Source: Corynebacterium uropygiale
GTDB lineage: Bacteria > Actinomycetota > Actinomycetes > Mycobacteriales > Mycobacteriaceae
NCBI RefSeq assembly: GCF_021568315.1
Contig: NZ_JAKGSI010000001.1
Span: 372,001 to 436,000 of the forward strand
Length of the DNA stretch: 64,000 nt
Reading direction: 5' to 3'
This document shows positions 9,156-16,770 of the stretch, in pieces. The position numbers and the translations under genes were made by a program. The first letter of the stretch is position 1. Each line of letters starts with the position of its first letter. The notes beneath the pieces were generated by a model. That model was given only the letters and a program-made list of their open reading frames with translations. It was not told the DNA's origin and did no database searches.

Positions 9156-9697
9156 GACTTGTCCTCCTCGGCCCTCCCGGCGCAGGTAAAGGCACCCAGG
9201 CTGCGCTTCTCTCGGAAAAGCTCGGCATCCCGCACATCTCGACGGGCGACCTGTTCCGCGCCAACATCGGCGAGGGCACCCCGCTGGGCATCGAAGCGAA
9301 GCAGTACATCGACGCCGGCAAGCTCGTCCCCACGGACGTGACGGCCCGCATGGTGGAGTCCCGCCTCGCGGAAGAGGACACCAAGGACGGCTTCCTGCTC
9401 GACGGCTTCCCCCGCACCGTCGAGCAGGCGGACATCCTCGAGGAGCTGCTCGCCAAGCACGGTCAGAGTCTCGACGGAGTGCTGAACTTCCAGGTGTCCG
9501 AGGACGTCGTCGTCGAGCGCATGCTCGCCCGCGGCCGCGCCGATGACAACGAGGAGACCATCCGCACCCGCCTCGGCGTCTACCGCGAGGAGACCGCCCC
9601 GCTCATCGAGCACTATGGCGATGCGATCATCACCATCGACGCCGAAGGCACGGTGGAAGAGATCAACGAACGGGCCCTCAAGGCCCTGGGCCGCTAA
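9152..9697 (+). CDS. adk: Adenylate kinase
   Basis: 181 residues, the short-lid form without a zinc finger. It interconverts ATP + AMP and 2 ADP in the cytosol. The P-loop GPPGAGKGT is at residues 7-15, the AMP-binding segment is [12 protein letters not shown], and LDGFPRT is the family signature. It overlaps secY by 4 bp. A hairpin GCCCCGGC/GCCGGGGC (9711-9744) follows before map and may attenuate read-through. Confidence 0.96.
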   Translation: MRLVLLGPPGAGKGTQAALLSEKLGIPHISTGDLFRANIGEGTPLGIEAKQYIDAGKLVPTDVTARMVESRLAEEDTKDGFLLDGFPRTVEQADILEELLAKHGQSLDGVLNFQVSEDVVVERMLARGRADDNEETIRTRLGVYREETAPLIEHYGDAIITIDAEGTVEEINERALKALGR

Positions 9698-9767
9698 GCC
9701 CGGACCCTGCGCCCCGGCACTGTCCCCGCGACGGTGGCCGGGGCCTTGTCTTTCTGAAGGAGAACTC

Positions 9768-10574
9768 ATGGCTTTTCGCCGCAAGAACCGCGTCATCATG
9801 CCGCGCACCCCGGGAGAGCTCGACGCCATGCAGGCGGCCGGGGAGGTCGTCGGCCGCACCCTCGCCGAGCTGCGTGCCCAGGCCCGCCCGGGTATGAGCA
9901 CGCTGGAGCTCGACACTCTCGCAGAGGAACTCATCCGCGCCGAGGGTGCGACCCCCACCTTCCTCGGCTACGAGGGGTTCCCCGGCTCCATCTGCGCCTC
10001 GGTCAATGACGTCATCGTGCATGGCATCCCGTCGAAGGACGTCATCCTGGGGGAGGGGGACCTGGTCTCCATTGATTGCGGGGCCACCCTCGACGGCTGG
10101 GTGGGGGACTCCGCGCTCACCTTCGGCATCGAGGAGCTGGACCCCGAGGTGCAGGCCCTCAACGAGGCCACGGCATGGATCCTCGAGCAGGGGATCACGC
10201 AGATGGTTCCAGGCAACCGCCTGACAGACATTTCGCACGCGATCGAGAAGGCCACCGCGGAGGCCGCGCGCCGCTACGGCGTGGAGCTGGGGATCGTCGA
10301 CGGCTATGGTGGGCACGGAATCGGGCGGGAGATGCACGAAGACCCCTACCTGCCCAACGAGGGCCGCGGTGGGCGCGGACCGCGGATCGCCGAGGGCTCG
10401 GTCCTGGCGATTGAGCCCATGATCTGCATCGGCAGCGGAGACAACGAGGAGCTCGACGACGGGTGGACCGTCGTCACCCTCGAGGGCGGCGCCTCCTCCC
10501 ACTGGGAGCACACCGTGGCGGCCACCGCCGCGGGCCCCCGGATTTTGACGCCGCGACCTGGGGAAGGGCGCTAG
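9768..10574 (+). CDS. map: Type I methionine aminopeptidase
   Basis: 268 residues from ATG 9768, preceded by GAAGGAG; the reading frame is open further upstream but that part overlaps adk and is not family-like. It removes the initiator methionine from nascent proteins. The five metal ligands can be placed: two Asp in [19 protein letters not shown], His in [13 protein letters not shown], Glu in LAIEPM and Glu in SHWEHTV. Third gene of the secY-adk-map unit. Confidence 0.95.
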   Translation: MAFRRKNRVIMPRTPGELDAMQAAGEVVGRTLAELRAQARPGMSTLELDTLAEELIRAEGATPTFLGYEGFPGSICASVNDVIVHGIPSKDVILGEGDLVSIDCGATLDGWVGDSALTFGIEELDPEVQALNEATAWILEQGITQMVPGNRLTDISHAIEKATAEAARRYGVELGIVDGYGGHGIGREMHEDPYLPNEGRGGRGPRIAEGSVLAIEPMICIGSGDNEELDDGWTVVTLEGGASSHWEHTVAATAAGPRILTPRPGEGR

Positions 10575-10618
10575 CGCCACGCGGTCTGTGTCACGGCAAT
10601 AAACCCTGGGACATGTGT

Positions 10619-10624
10619 TATAGT
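10619..10624 (+). promoter_or_regulatory. -10 box of a leaderless L,D-transpeptidase transcript
   Basis: TATAGT ends 7 nt before the ATG at 10632, so transcription should start at or next to the start codon. No Shine-Dalgarno is present. Confidence 0.6.
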
Positions 10625-10631
10625 CCGTGAC

Positions 10632-11357
10632 ATGTCCTATAAACCCCGTCATGCCAAGCCGTCTCGGACGAAGCAGCGCGTGAGCCTTGTTGCCTCCTCC
10701 GGGGCGGTTGCGGCGAGTATCGCCCTGGCCCCCGGGCAAGCACATGCTGCGGAAGCCCCCAACCTGTCCTCCACCGTCCCCGCGCTGCCCAGCCCCCAGG
10801 ACATCGCTCGTCAGCTCGACCAGCAGTCCCGCGACTGGGTGTGGGCCAACCGCAACGCCCTCCAGCAGCAGGCTGGAAACCTTCCGCCCGGATCCTCGGA
10901 CCAGGCTCGCCAGGCTATCGACGGCGCTGTGAACAGCATCTACCCCGGACTCATTGAGGAGCGCAGCGGTGCCGCCGCCCAGCCGGCCCCCGCTCCGGCC
11001 GCCCCGAACAACCCCTGTCCGGCGGACGCCAAGGCCTGCGTGGACCTCGGCGCCCAGCAGTCCTGGCTGCAGGAGGATGGCACCATCGTCTACGGCAAGG
11101 TGCCGATCTCCTCGGGTCGCGCGGGCAGCGAGACCCCGAAGGGCTACCACACCGTCACCCGCAAGGTGCGCGATGAGATCAGCTACGAGTTCAACAACGC
11201 CCCCATGCCTTACTCCGTGTACTTCACGGCAGGCGGCGTGGCCTTCCACCAGGATGACGTCAACGTTCCCTCGGCTGGCTGCGTGCACCTCAACCACCAG
11301 GACGCGGTGCACTACTTCGACACGCTGAATGTTGGCGACGTGGTCTACGTCTTCTAA
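10632..11357 (+). CDS. Secreted L,D-transpeptidase (YkuD domain)
   Basis: 241 residues. A basic N-terminus and hydrophobic stretch ending GQAHA give a Sec signal peptide cleaved near residue 39. A helical and Pro/Ala linker region is followed by the YkuD catalytic domain from about residue 125. The catalytic block HQDDVNVPSAGCVHL contains the conserved His, Ser and the nucleophilic Cys near residue 217. Such enzymes make 3-3 cross-links in peptidoglycan or attach proteins to it. It lies between map and infA and is expressed alone from a leaderless promoter, with a terminator after it. Confidence 0.9.
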   Translation: MSYKPRHAKPSRTKQRVSLVASSGAVAASIALAPGQAHAAEAPNLSSTVPALPSPQDIARQLDQQSRDWVWANRNALQQQAGNLPPGSSDQARQAIDGAVNSIYPGLIEERSGAAAQPAPAPAAPNNPCPADAKACVDLGAQQSWLQEDGTIVYGKVPISSGRAGSETPKGYHTVTRKVRDEISYEFNNAPMPYSVYFTAGGVAFHQDDVNVPSAGCVHLNHQDAVHYFDTLNVGDVVYVF

Positions 11358-11381
11358 GGTCTCAGCGTCGAGAATTTTTCT

Positions 11382-11420
11382 CCGCCCCCGTTCCTTCCCG
11401 CACGGAAGGGGCAGGGGCGG
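11382..11420 (+). terminator. Hairpin terminator after the L,D-transpeptidase gene
   Basis: CCGCCCC (11382-11388) pairs with GGGGCGG (11414-11420), and CCTTCC/GGAAGG extends the inner stem. The T-tract after it is weak, so efficiency is uncertain. Confidence 0.55.
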
Positions 11421-11421
11421 C

Positions 11422-11450
11422 TTGCGTTTATGCAGGTCGGTAACTAAGCT
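11422..11450 (+). promoter_or_regulatory. Candidate promoter of infA
   Basis: TTGCGT (11422-11427), 17-bp spacer, TAAGCT (11445-11450), directly after the preceding terminator. It gives a leader of about 80 nt before infA. Confidence 0.45.
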
Positions 11451-11536
11451 AGCCCGGTGGTGTGGAATGCCGCACCGCCACGAGAAGCAGTAGAGATCAA
11501 GACGCCCAGGTCATGGGCGTCGGGAATGCGGAGGAT

Positions 11537-11755
11537 ATGGCTAAGGAAGGCGCAATTGAGGTTGAGGGCCGCATTGTCGAGCCCCTGCCGAACGCAATGT
11601 TCCGTGTCGAGCTGGACAACGGGCACAAGGTACTCGCCCACATCAGTGGGAAGATGCGTCAGCACTACATCCGTATCCTGCCCGAAGACCGCGTGGTCGT
11701 GGAGCTTTCTCCCTATGACCTCACGCGCGGCCGCATCGTCTACCGCTACAAGTAA
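11537..11755 (+). CDS. infA: Translation initiation factor IF-1
   Basis: 72 residues from ATG 11537 with GGAGG just upstream; an open frame upstream to 11462 is ignored because [19 protein letters not shown] is the exact family start. It is a single OB-fold protein that binds the ribosomal A site during initiation. rpmJ (L36), which often follows infA, is absent; a 189-bp leader to rpsM follows instead. Confidence 0.96.
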   Translation: MAKEGAIEVEGRIVEPLPNAMFRVELDNGHKVLAHISGKMRQHYIRILPEDRVVVELSPYDLTRGRIVYRYK

Positions 11756-11817
11756 TTTTCCGCCTCCCTGCTCTGGGCGTGATGCCTGAGCCTCAAGCTC
11801 GGTCACACCTCACACAC

Positions 11818-11838
11818 CTTCGGCCACGGTGGCTGAAG
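11818..11838 (+). promoter_or_regulatory. Hairpin in the leader of rpsM-rpsK-rpsD-rpoA-rplQ
   Basis: CTTCGGCCAC (11818-11827) pairs with GTGGCTGAAG (11829-11838) apart from one mismatch, about 105 nt before rpsM. A second small stem, CCCGG/CCGGG, follows near 11865. In other bacteria the S13-alpha operon is feedback-controlled by S4 through a leader structure; whether this one acts that way is unknown. Confidence 0.3.
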
Positions 11839-11944
11839 CCCCACGCGAACATGGCGTGGCCCCCGGCTTCCGACCGGGCACCTTCCATGTCGTGGGGACG
11901 AACAGGGAGAAAACCACCGTACAAAACCGGAAAGGTACTGCCGC

Positions 11945-12313
11945 ATGGCACGTCTAGCTGGAGTTGATCTCCCGCGCAACAAGCGCATGGAGATCGCCCT
12001 GACTTACATCTATGGCATCGGGCCTGCCCGAGCTGCCGAACTTCTGGAGCGTACCGGCATCTCCCCGGACCTGCGCACCGACAACCTGTCCGATGAGCAG
12101 CTCAGCGCTCTTCGTGACGTCATCGAGAACTCCTGGAAGGTTGAGGGTGACCTCCGCCGCCAGGTGCAGGCTGACATCCGTCGCAAGATCGAGATTGGTT
12201 CTTACCAGGGTCTGCGTCACCGTCGTGGCCTGCCGGTTCGCGGTCAGCGCACCAAGACCAACGCTCGTACGCGTAAGGGACCGAAGAAGACGATCGCCGG
12301 AAAGAAGAAGTAA
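11945..12313 (+). CDS. rpsM: 30S ribosomal protein S13
   Basis: 122 residues with [21 protein letters not shown] at the start and the C-terminal [18 protein letters not shown] tail. S13 contacts the P-site tRNA and the large subunit bridge. It is the first gene of the alpha operon, and rpsK begins 3 bp after it. Confidence 0.97.
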   Translation: MARLAGVDLPRNKRMEIALTYIYGIGPARAAELLERTGISPDLRTDNLSDEQLSALRDVIENSWKVEGDLRRQVQADIRRKIEIGSYQGLRHRRGLPVRGQRTKTNARTRKGPKKTIAGKKK

Positions 12314-12316
12314 CCT

Positions 12317-12721
12317 ATGGCTCCAAAGACTCGTTCTGGCGCGCGCCGTTCCGGCCGTCGCGTCGTGAAGAAGAATGTGGCCGCTGGCCACGCCTACATC
12401 AAGTCCACCTTCAACAACACCATCGTGTCCATCACGGACCCGCACGGTGCTGTGATCTCCTGGGCCTCCTCTGGGCACGTCGGGTTCAAGGGCTCCCGTA
12501 AGTCCACCCCCTTCGCCGCACAGATGGCCGCCGAGAACGCTGCCCGCAAGGCGATGGACCACGGCATGAAGAAGGTTGACGTGTTCGTTAAGGGTCCGGG
12601 TTCGGGCCGTGAGACCGCCATCCGTTCCCTCCAGGCCGCTGGCCTCGAGGTCAACTCGATCTCCGACGTGACCCCGCAGCCGCACAATGGTTGCCGTCCG
12701 CCGAAGCGCCGCCGCGTTTAA
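12317..12721 (+). CDS. rpsK: 30S ribosomal protein S11
   Basis: 134 residues with the S11 motifs [36 protein letters not shown] and the C-terminal PPKRRRV. It forms part of the platform near the Shine-Dalgarno helix. It lies between rpsM and rpsD on the same strand. Confidence 0.97.
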   Translation: MAPKTRSGARRSGRRVVKKNVAAGHAYIKSTFNNTIVSITDPHGAVISWASSGHVGFKGSRKSTPFAAQMAAENAARKAMDHGMKKVDVFVKGPGSGRETAIRSLQAAGLEVNSISDVTPQPHNGCRPPKRRRV

Positions 12722-12745
12722 CAGGGAAGGAAAGGTAACTAGAGA

Positions 12746-13351
12746 ATGGCTCGTTACACTGGCCCCGCAACTCGTAAGTCCCGCCGTCTCCGCGTCGACC
12801 TCGTCGGCGGGGATATGGCCTTCGAACGTCGCCCCTACCCCCCGGGACAGGCTGGCCGCGCTCGGATCAAGGAGTCCGAGTACCTGCTCCAGCTCCAGGA
12901 GAAGCAGAAGGCTCGCTTCACCTACGGCGTGATGGAGAAGCAGTTCCGCCGCTACTACCACGAGGCCAACCGCCTCAACGGTAAGACCGGTGACAACCTC
13001 CTCATCCTGCTGGAGTCCCGCCTCGACAACGTCGTGTACCGCGCTGGTCTGGCCCGCACCCGCCGCCAGGCTCGCCAGCTGGTTTCCCACGGCCACTTCC
13101 TGGTCAACGGTAAGAAGATCGACGTTCCTTCCTACCGCGTCTCGCAGTACGACATCATCGATGTCCGCGAGAAGTCCCAGAAGATGATCTGGTTCGAGGA
13201 AGCCCAGGAAAACCTTGTTGACGCCGTGGTTCCCGCCTGGCTCCAGGTTGTTCCTGCCACCCTGCGCATTCTCGTGCACCAGCTGCCCGAGCGCGCTCAG
13301 ATCGACATTCCGATTCAGGAACAGCTGATCGTCGAGTACTACTCGCGTTAA
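12746..13351 (+). CDS. rpsD: 30S ribosomal protein S4
   Basis: 201 residues with the S4 RNA-binding domain ([20 protein letters not shown], then [18 protein letters not shown]). It nucleates assembly of the small subunit body and in several bacteria represses its own operon. The N-terminus lacks zinc-ligand cysteines, so it is the C-minus form. Confidence 0.97.
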   Translation: MARYTGPATRKSRRLRVDLVGGDMAFERRPYPPGQAGRARIKESEYLLQLQEKQKARFTYGVMEKQFRRYYHEANRLNGKTGDNLLILLESRLDNVVYRAGLARTRRQARQLVSHGHFLVNGKKIDVPSYRVSQYDIIDVREKSQKMIWFEEAQENLVDAVVPAWLQVVPATLRILVHQLPERAQIDIPIQEQLIVEYYSR

Positions 13352-13422
13352 TCTGTCCGAATCACCTTTCAATCCTTTCCGCCTACCGACGTCATATAGC
13401 GGGCGTCAACAAGGAGAGTTTC

Positions 13423-14439
13423 ATGCTCATTTCCCAGCGACCCACCTTGACCGAGGAGTACATCAACTCCTCTCGCTCCCGGTTCATCATTGAGCCGCTG
13501 GAGCCGGGTTTTGGTTACACCCTCGGCAACTCGCTGCGTCGCACGCTGCTGTCCTCCATCCCGGGGGCCGCAGTGACCAGCATCAAGATCGACGGTGTGC
13601 TCCACGAGTTCACCACGATCAACGGTGTGAAGGAGGATGTCTCGGACATCGTCCTCAACATCAAGGGTCTGGTGCTGTCCTCCGACTCTGACGAGCCGGT
13701 CGTCATGTACCTCAGCAAGGAGGGTCCCGGCGAGGTCACCGCAGGGGATATTCAGCCCCCGGCCGGTGTGGAGATCCACAACCCGGACATGCACATCGCC
13801 ACCCTCAATGAGCAGGGCAAGCTGGACATCGAGATGATCGTCGAGCGTGGCCGCGGCTACGTTCCGGCGCTCACCTCGAACGCCTCCGGCGACATCGGGC
13901 GCATCCCGATGGACCAGATTTACTCTCCGGTCCTGAAGGTCAGCTACAAGGTCGAGGCCACCCGTGTGGAGCAGCGCACCGACTTTGACAAGCTGATCAT
14001 CGACGTGGAAACCAAGAACTCCATCACCGCGCGTGATGCCTTGGCTTCCGCGGGGAAGACCCTGGTGGAGCTGTTCGGCCTCGCCCGCGAGCTCAACACC
14101 TCCGCCGAAGGCATCGAAATTGGCCCGTCCCCGCAGGAGAGCGAATTCATTGCTGCGTTCGCCACTCCCATCGAGGACCTCAACTTCTCCGTTCGTTCGT
14201 ACAACTGCCTCAAGCGCCAGGAGATCCACACGGTCGGTGAGCTCGCTGAGTGCACCGAGTCCGACCTGCTGGACATCCGGAACTTCGGGCAGAAGTCGAT
14301 CAACGAGGTGAAGATCAAGCTGGCCAGCCTCGGTCTGACCTTGAAGGACGCTCCGGACGATTTCGACCCCACCACCCTGGAGGGGTATGACGCGGAAACC
14401 GGCGATTACGTCGACGTTGAAAGCGAAGATTCCGAGTAG
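13423..14439 (+). CDS. rpoA: RNA polymerase alpha subunit
   Basis: 338 residues. The N-terminal assembly domain starts [19 protein letters not shown] and holds [20 protein letters not shown]. The C-terminal DNA/activator-binding domain holds [17 protein letters not shown], followed by an acidic tail. AAGGAGAG lies 6 nt before the ATG. It is cotranscribed with rpsMKD and rplQ. Confidence 0.97.
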   Translation: MLISQRPTLTEEYINSSRSRFIIEPLEPGFGYTLGNSLRRTLLSSIPGAAVTSIKIDGVLHEFTTINGVKEDVSDIVLNIKGLVLSSDSDEPVVMYLSKEGPGEVTAGDIQPPAGVEIHNPDMHIATLNEQGKLDIEMIVERGRGYVPALTSNASGDIGRIPMDQIYSPVLKVSYKVEATRVEQRTDFDKLIIDVETKNSITARDALASAGKTLVELFGLARELNTSAEGIEIGPSPQESEFIAAFATPIEDLNFSVRSYNCLKRQEIHTVGELAECTESDLLDIRNFGQKSINEVKIKLASLGLTLKDAPDDFDPTTLEGYDAETGDYVDVESEDSE

Positions 14440-14479
14440 CTCACTGCGCTCACACTGATCCGTACACGAGGAGAAGACC

Positions 14480-15043
14480 ATGCCTACCCCGAAGAAGGGC
14501 CCCCGCCTTGGCGGCTCCCCGAGCCACCAGCGGAAGATTCTGTCCAACTTGGCAGCGCAGCTGATCCAGCACGGTGCCATCAAGACCACGGACGCGAAGG
14601 CCAAGGCCCTGCGCCCGTTCGTCGAGAAGATGATCACCAAGGCGAAGTCCGGCACGCTGCATGACCGCCGCCAGGTTTTCCGCCACATCCCGAACAAGGA
14701 TGTTGTCAACTACCTCTTCGAAGAGGTTGCTGAGAAGTTCGAGAACCGCAACGGTGGGTACACCCGCATCATCAAGCTGGAGAACCGCACCGGCGACAAC
14801 GCCCCGATGTCTCAGATCTCCCTCGTCCTCGAGGAGACCGTGACCTCCGAGGCCACCCGCGCCACCCGCGCTGCCGCCTCCAAGAAGGCTGCTGAGCAGG
14901 CCGCTGCGGAAGAGTCCACCCCGGAAGCCACTGAGGCGACCGAGTCCACCGAGCCCGCCGAGGCTGAGGTGAACGAGGAGGCCGTCAAGGAGTCCGAGGC
15001 TCAGGACAAGGCCGCTGAGGCCGAGGAGAAGGCTTCCGAGTAA
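14480..15043 (+). CDS. rplQ: 50S ribosomal protein L17 with long acidic C-terminal extension
   Basis: 187 residues, whereas L17 is usually about 120. Residues 1-120 are a normal L17 ([40 protein letters not shown]). The last ~65 residues are low-complexity Ala/Glu/Thr/Lys sequence. Such tails recur in actinobacterial L17; their function is not known. GAGGAG precedes the ATG. It ends the alpha operon and a strong terminator follows. Confidence 0.96.
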   Translation: MPTPKKGPRLGGSPSHQRKILSNLAAQLIQHGAIKTTDAKAKALRPFVEKMITKAKSGTLHDRRQVFRHIPNKDVVNYLFEEVAEKFENRNGGYTRIIKLENRTGDNAPMSQISLVLEETVTSEATRATRAAASKKAAEQAAAEESTPEATEATESTEPAEAEVNEEAVKESEAQDKAAEAEEKASE

Positions 15044-15079
15044 GCCCTCTCCACCCGGCCCCTCCGGCCGGACAGAGAA

Positions 15080-15106
15080 AGCACCCTCCCCGAGGGTGCT
15101 TTTTTC
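15080..15106 (+). terminator. Rho-independent terminator after rplQ
   Basis: A perfect stem GCACCCTC (15081-15088)/GAGGGTGC (15092-15099), loop of 3, then six T. Confidence 0.9.
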
Positions 15107-15137
15107 ATGTCCGCGTAGGCCGCGTCGGCCCGCGCGG

Positions 15138-15143
15138 TATGGT
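15138..15143 (+). promoter_or_regulatory. -10 box of a leaderless transcript (membrane protein-truA)
   Basis: TATGGT ends 6 nt before the ATG at 15150. This spacing supports that ATG rather than the in-frame start further upstream, which lies in the terminator. Confidence 0.5.
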
Positions 15144-15149
15144 GAGGCC

Positions 15150-15854
15150 ATGTCTCTTGCCCCCTCTCGGAAAGAATTGGTGGCGGGGATCCTCCTCATC
15201 GTGGGGCTGATCCTCGCTTATGCAGGACAACTCGTGGCCGTGATCGCCTGGCCGGTGCGTTTCCCCATCGGCTACCACCTGCTGGGTGACTTGAGCGTCC
15301 GCCAGTGCGACGCCCTGGTCGAGGACTTCGCCTCCCGCTTCCTCTGCAGCCCGCAGCACGGGTGGTTCGCGGCGGGGCTCATCGGCGCCGGCGTGTGCGC
15401 GATCCTCGCGGGCATCCTGCTGGGGCAGCGGTGGATCGTCCTCATCCTGCTGGGCGCCAGCCTCATCCTGTGGACGTTCTTCCCGCTCGACGTCGCCCCC
15501 ACGCCGCACCTCTGGACGGGGGTCCTCACCTTTGCGCTCTTCTGGTTCGCTGTCCTCCTCGCGCGCCCGCGCTTCGCTTTCACATGGATGTGGTGCGTCA
15601 TTGCACTCATCGGCGCGGGCTTCGCGCTGCGCCACTTCTACGCCACCCCGCCCGGAACCCCTGGCGTCTACCAGCGCATTGCCATCGACGCCCTGAGCCT
15701 GGGCCTGCTCATGCACGCCTCGTGGCTCATCTCGCGCTCGCGCCAGGCGAGCCCGAAGAAGCGAGCCGCCCGGCAGCGTCGGGACGAGGAGGCCGCAGAG
15801 AAGGATGCCGCCCTCCGCGCCGCCTCGGAGGCGATGGAGAACCCGCATGACTGA
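15150..15854 (+). CDS. DUF998-like integral membrane protein
   Basis: 234 residues with about six membrane segments and a charged cytoplasmic tail (SRSRQASPKKRAARQRRDEE). The layout resembles DUF998 proteins: a first helix, an extracellular loop with two cysteines, then paired helices. Function unknown. It overlaps truA by 8 bp, so the two are cotranscribed and probably translationally coupled. Confidence 0.7.
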   Translation: MSLAPSRKELVAGILLIVGLILAYAGQLVAVIAWPVRFPIGYHLLGDLSVRQCDALVEDFASRFLCSPQHGWFAAGLIGAGVCAILAGILLGQRWIVLILLGASLILWTFFPLDVAPTPHLWTGVLTFALFWFAVLLARPRFAFTWMWCVIALIGAGFALRHFYATPPGTPGVYQRIAIDALSLGLLMHASWLISRSRQASPKKRAARQRRDEEAAEKDAALRAASEAMENPHD

Positions 15855-16698
15855 TACGCTCCGCCTCAAGCTGGGCATCAGCTATGACGGCACCGGCTTT
15901 CACGGCTGGGCCCGCCAAAAGCCGAAGGGCGGGGAGGAGCTGCGCACGGTCCAGGGCGAAATAGAGAAGGCACTCTCCCTCGTCCTGCGTCACCCGGTGG
16001 AGCTCACCGTCGCCGGCCGCACCGACGCCGGGGTCCACGCTGCGGGGCAGGTCGCCCACGTCGATGTGCCCGTCGAGAGCCTCGCGCAGCGCAGCATCGA
16101 CGGCGACCCCACGCGCCTCGTGCGTCGCCTGTCCAAACTCCTCCCCGAGGACGTCCGCGTGCGCTCCTGCGAGGAGGCGCCTCGGGATTTCGACGCCCGA
16201 TTCTCGGCGCTGCGCCGCCACTACGTCTACCGCGTGAGCACGGACCCGGCCGGCCCGCTGCCCACCCGCCGGCGGGACACGGCCACCTGGACCCGGCCGG
16301 TGGACGTGGACCGGCTCAACGAGGCCGCCGCGATGCTCATCGGGCTCCATGATTTCGCCGCGTTCTGCAAACCCAAGCCGCACGCAACAACGGTCCGCGA
16401 CCTGCAGTCTTTCGTCTGGGTGGACGCGTCGAGCCCCCTCGAACCCCAGGTGCTAGAGGCGCATTTGAGTGCTGATGCCTTCTGCTGGAACATGGTCCGC
16501 TGCCTCGTGGGCGCGAGCCTCATGGTGGGGGATGGGCGCCGGGACCTGGGGTTTATCGCGCAGCTCATGAAGGAGACGCAGCGGTCCTCGGCGGTGCCGG
16601 TGGCCCAGGCGAGGGGGCTCACCTTCGTGGGCGTGGAGTATCCGCCGGAGGAGGAGCTCGCCGCGCGCGCGGCCGTGACGCGGGACCGCCGGGAATAA
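15847..16698 (+). CDS. truA: tRNA pseudouridine(38-40) synthase TruA
   Basis: 283 residues from ATG 15847. It isomerises uridines 38-40 in the tRNA anticodon arm. The catalytic Asp is in VAGRTDAGVHAAGQ, and RHYVYRV and FCWNMVRCLVG are further family motifs. It normally follows rplQ; here one membrane-protein gene intervenes. Confidence 0.95.
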   Translation: MTDTLRLKLGISYDGTGFHGWARQKPKGGEELRTVQGEIEKALSLVLRHPVELTVAGRTDAGVHAAGQVAHVDVPVESLAQRSIDGDPTRLVRRLSKLLPEDVRVRSCEEAPRDFDARFSALRRHYVYRVSTDPAGPLPTRRRDTATWTRPVDVDRLNEAAAMLIGLHDFAAFCKPKPHATTVRDLQSFVWVDASSPLEPQVLEAHLSADAFCWNMVRCLVGASLMVGDGRRDLGFIAQLMKETQRSSAVPVAQARGLTFVGVEYPPEEELAARAAVTRDRRE

Positions 16699-16722
16699 GG
16701 CGGGTTCGGGAGCAGGCGGTGC

Positions 16723-16728
16723 TACAAT
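16723..16728 (+). promoter_or_regulatory. Extended -10 before the large membrane protein gene
   Basis: TACAAT preceded by TGC (extended -10), 42 nt before the ATG at 16771. AGGAGG sits in the leader. Confidence 0.4.
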
Positions 16729-16770
16729 TCCCACGGTTAGGGAGTCCCAAGCAGGAGGTTCGGCAGGTCG

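Noticed and set aside
9711..9744. Hairpin between adk and map as a full terminator
   Set aside because: The stem is good but the following sequence lacks a strong T-run and map has its own ribosome binding site without a clear promoter, so partial read-through is more likely.
9678..11312. 544-codon open frame on the minus strand
   Set aside because: Antisense to map and the L,D-transpeptidase, both with clear catalytic motifs.
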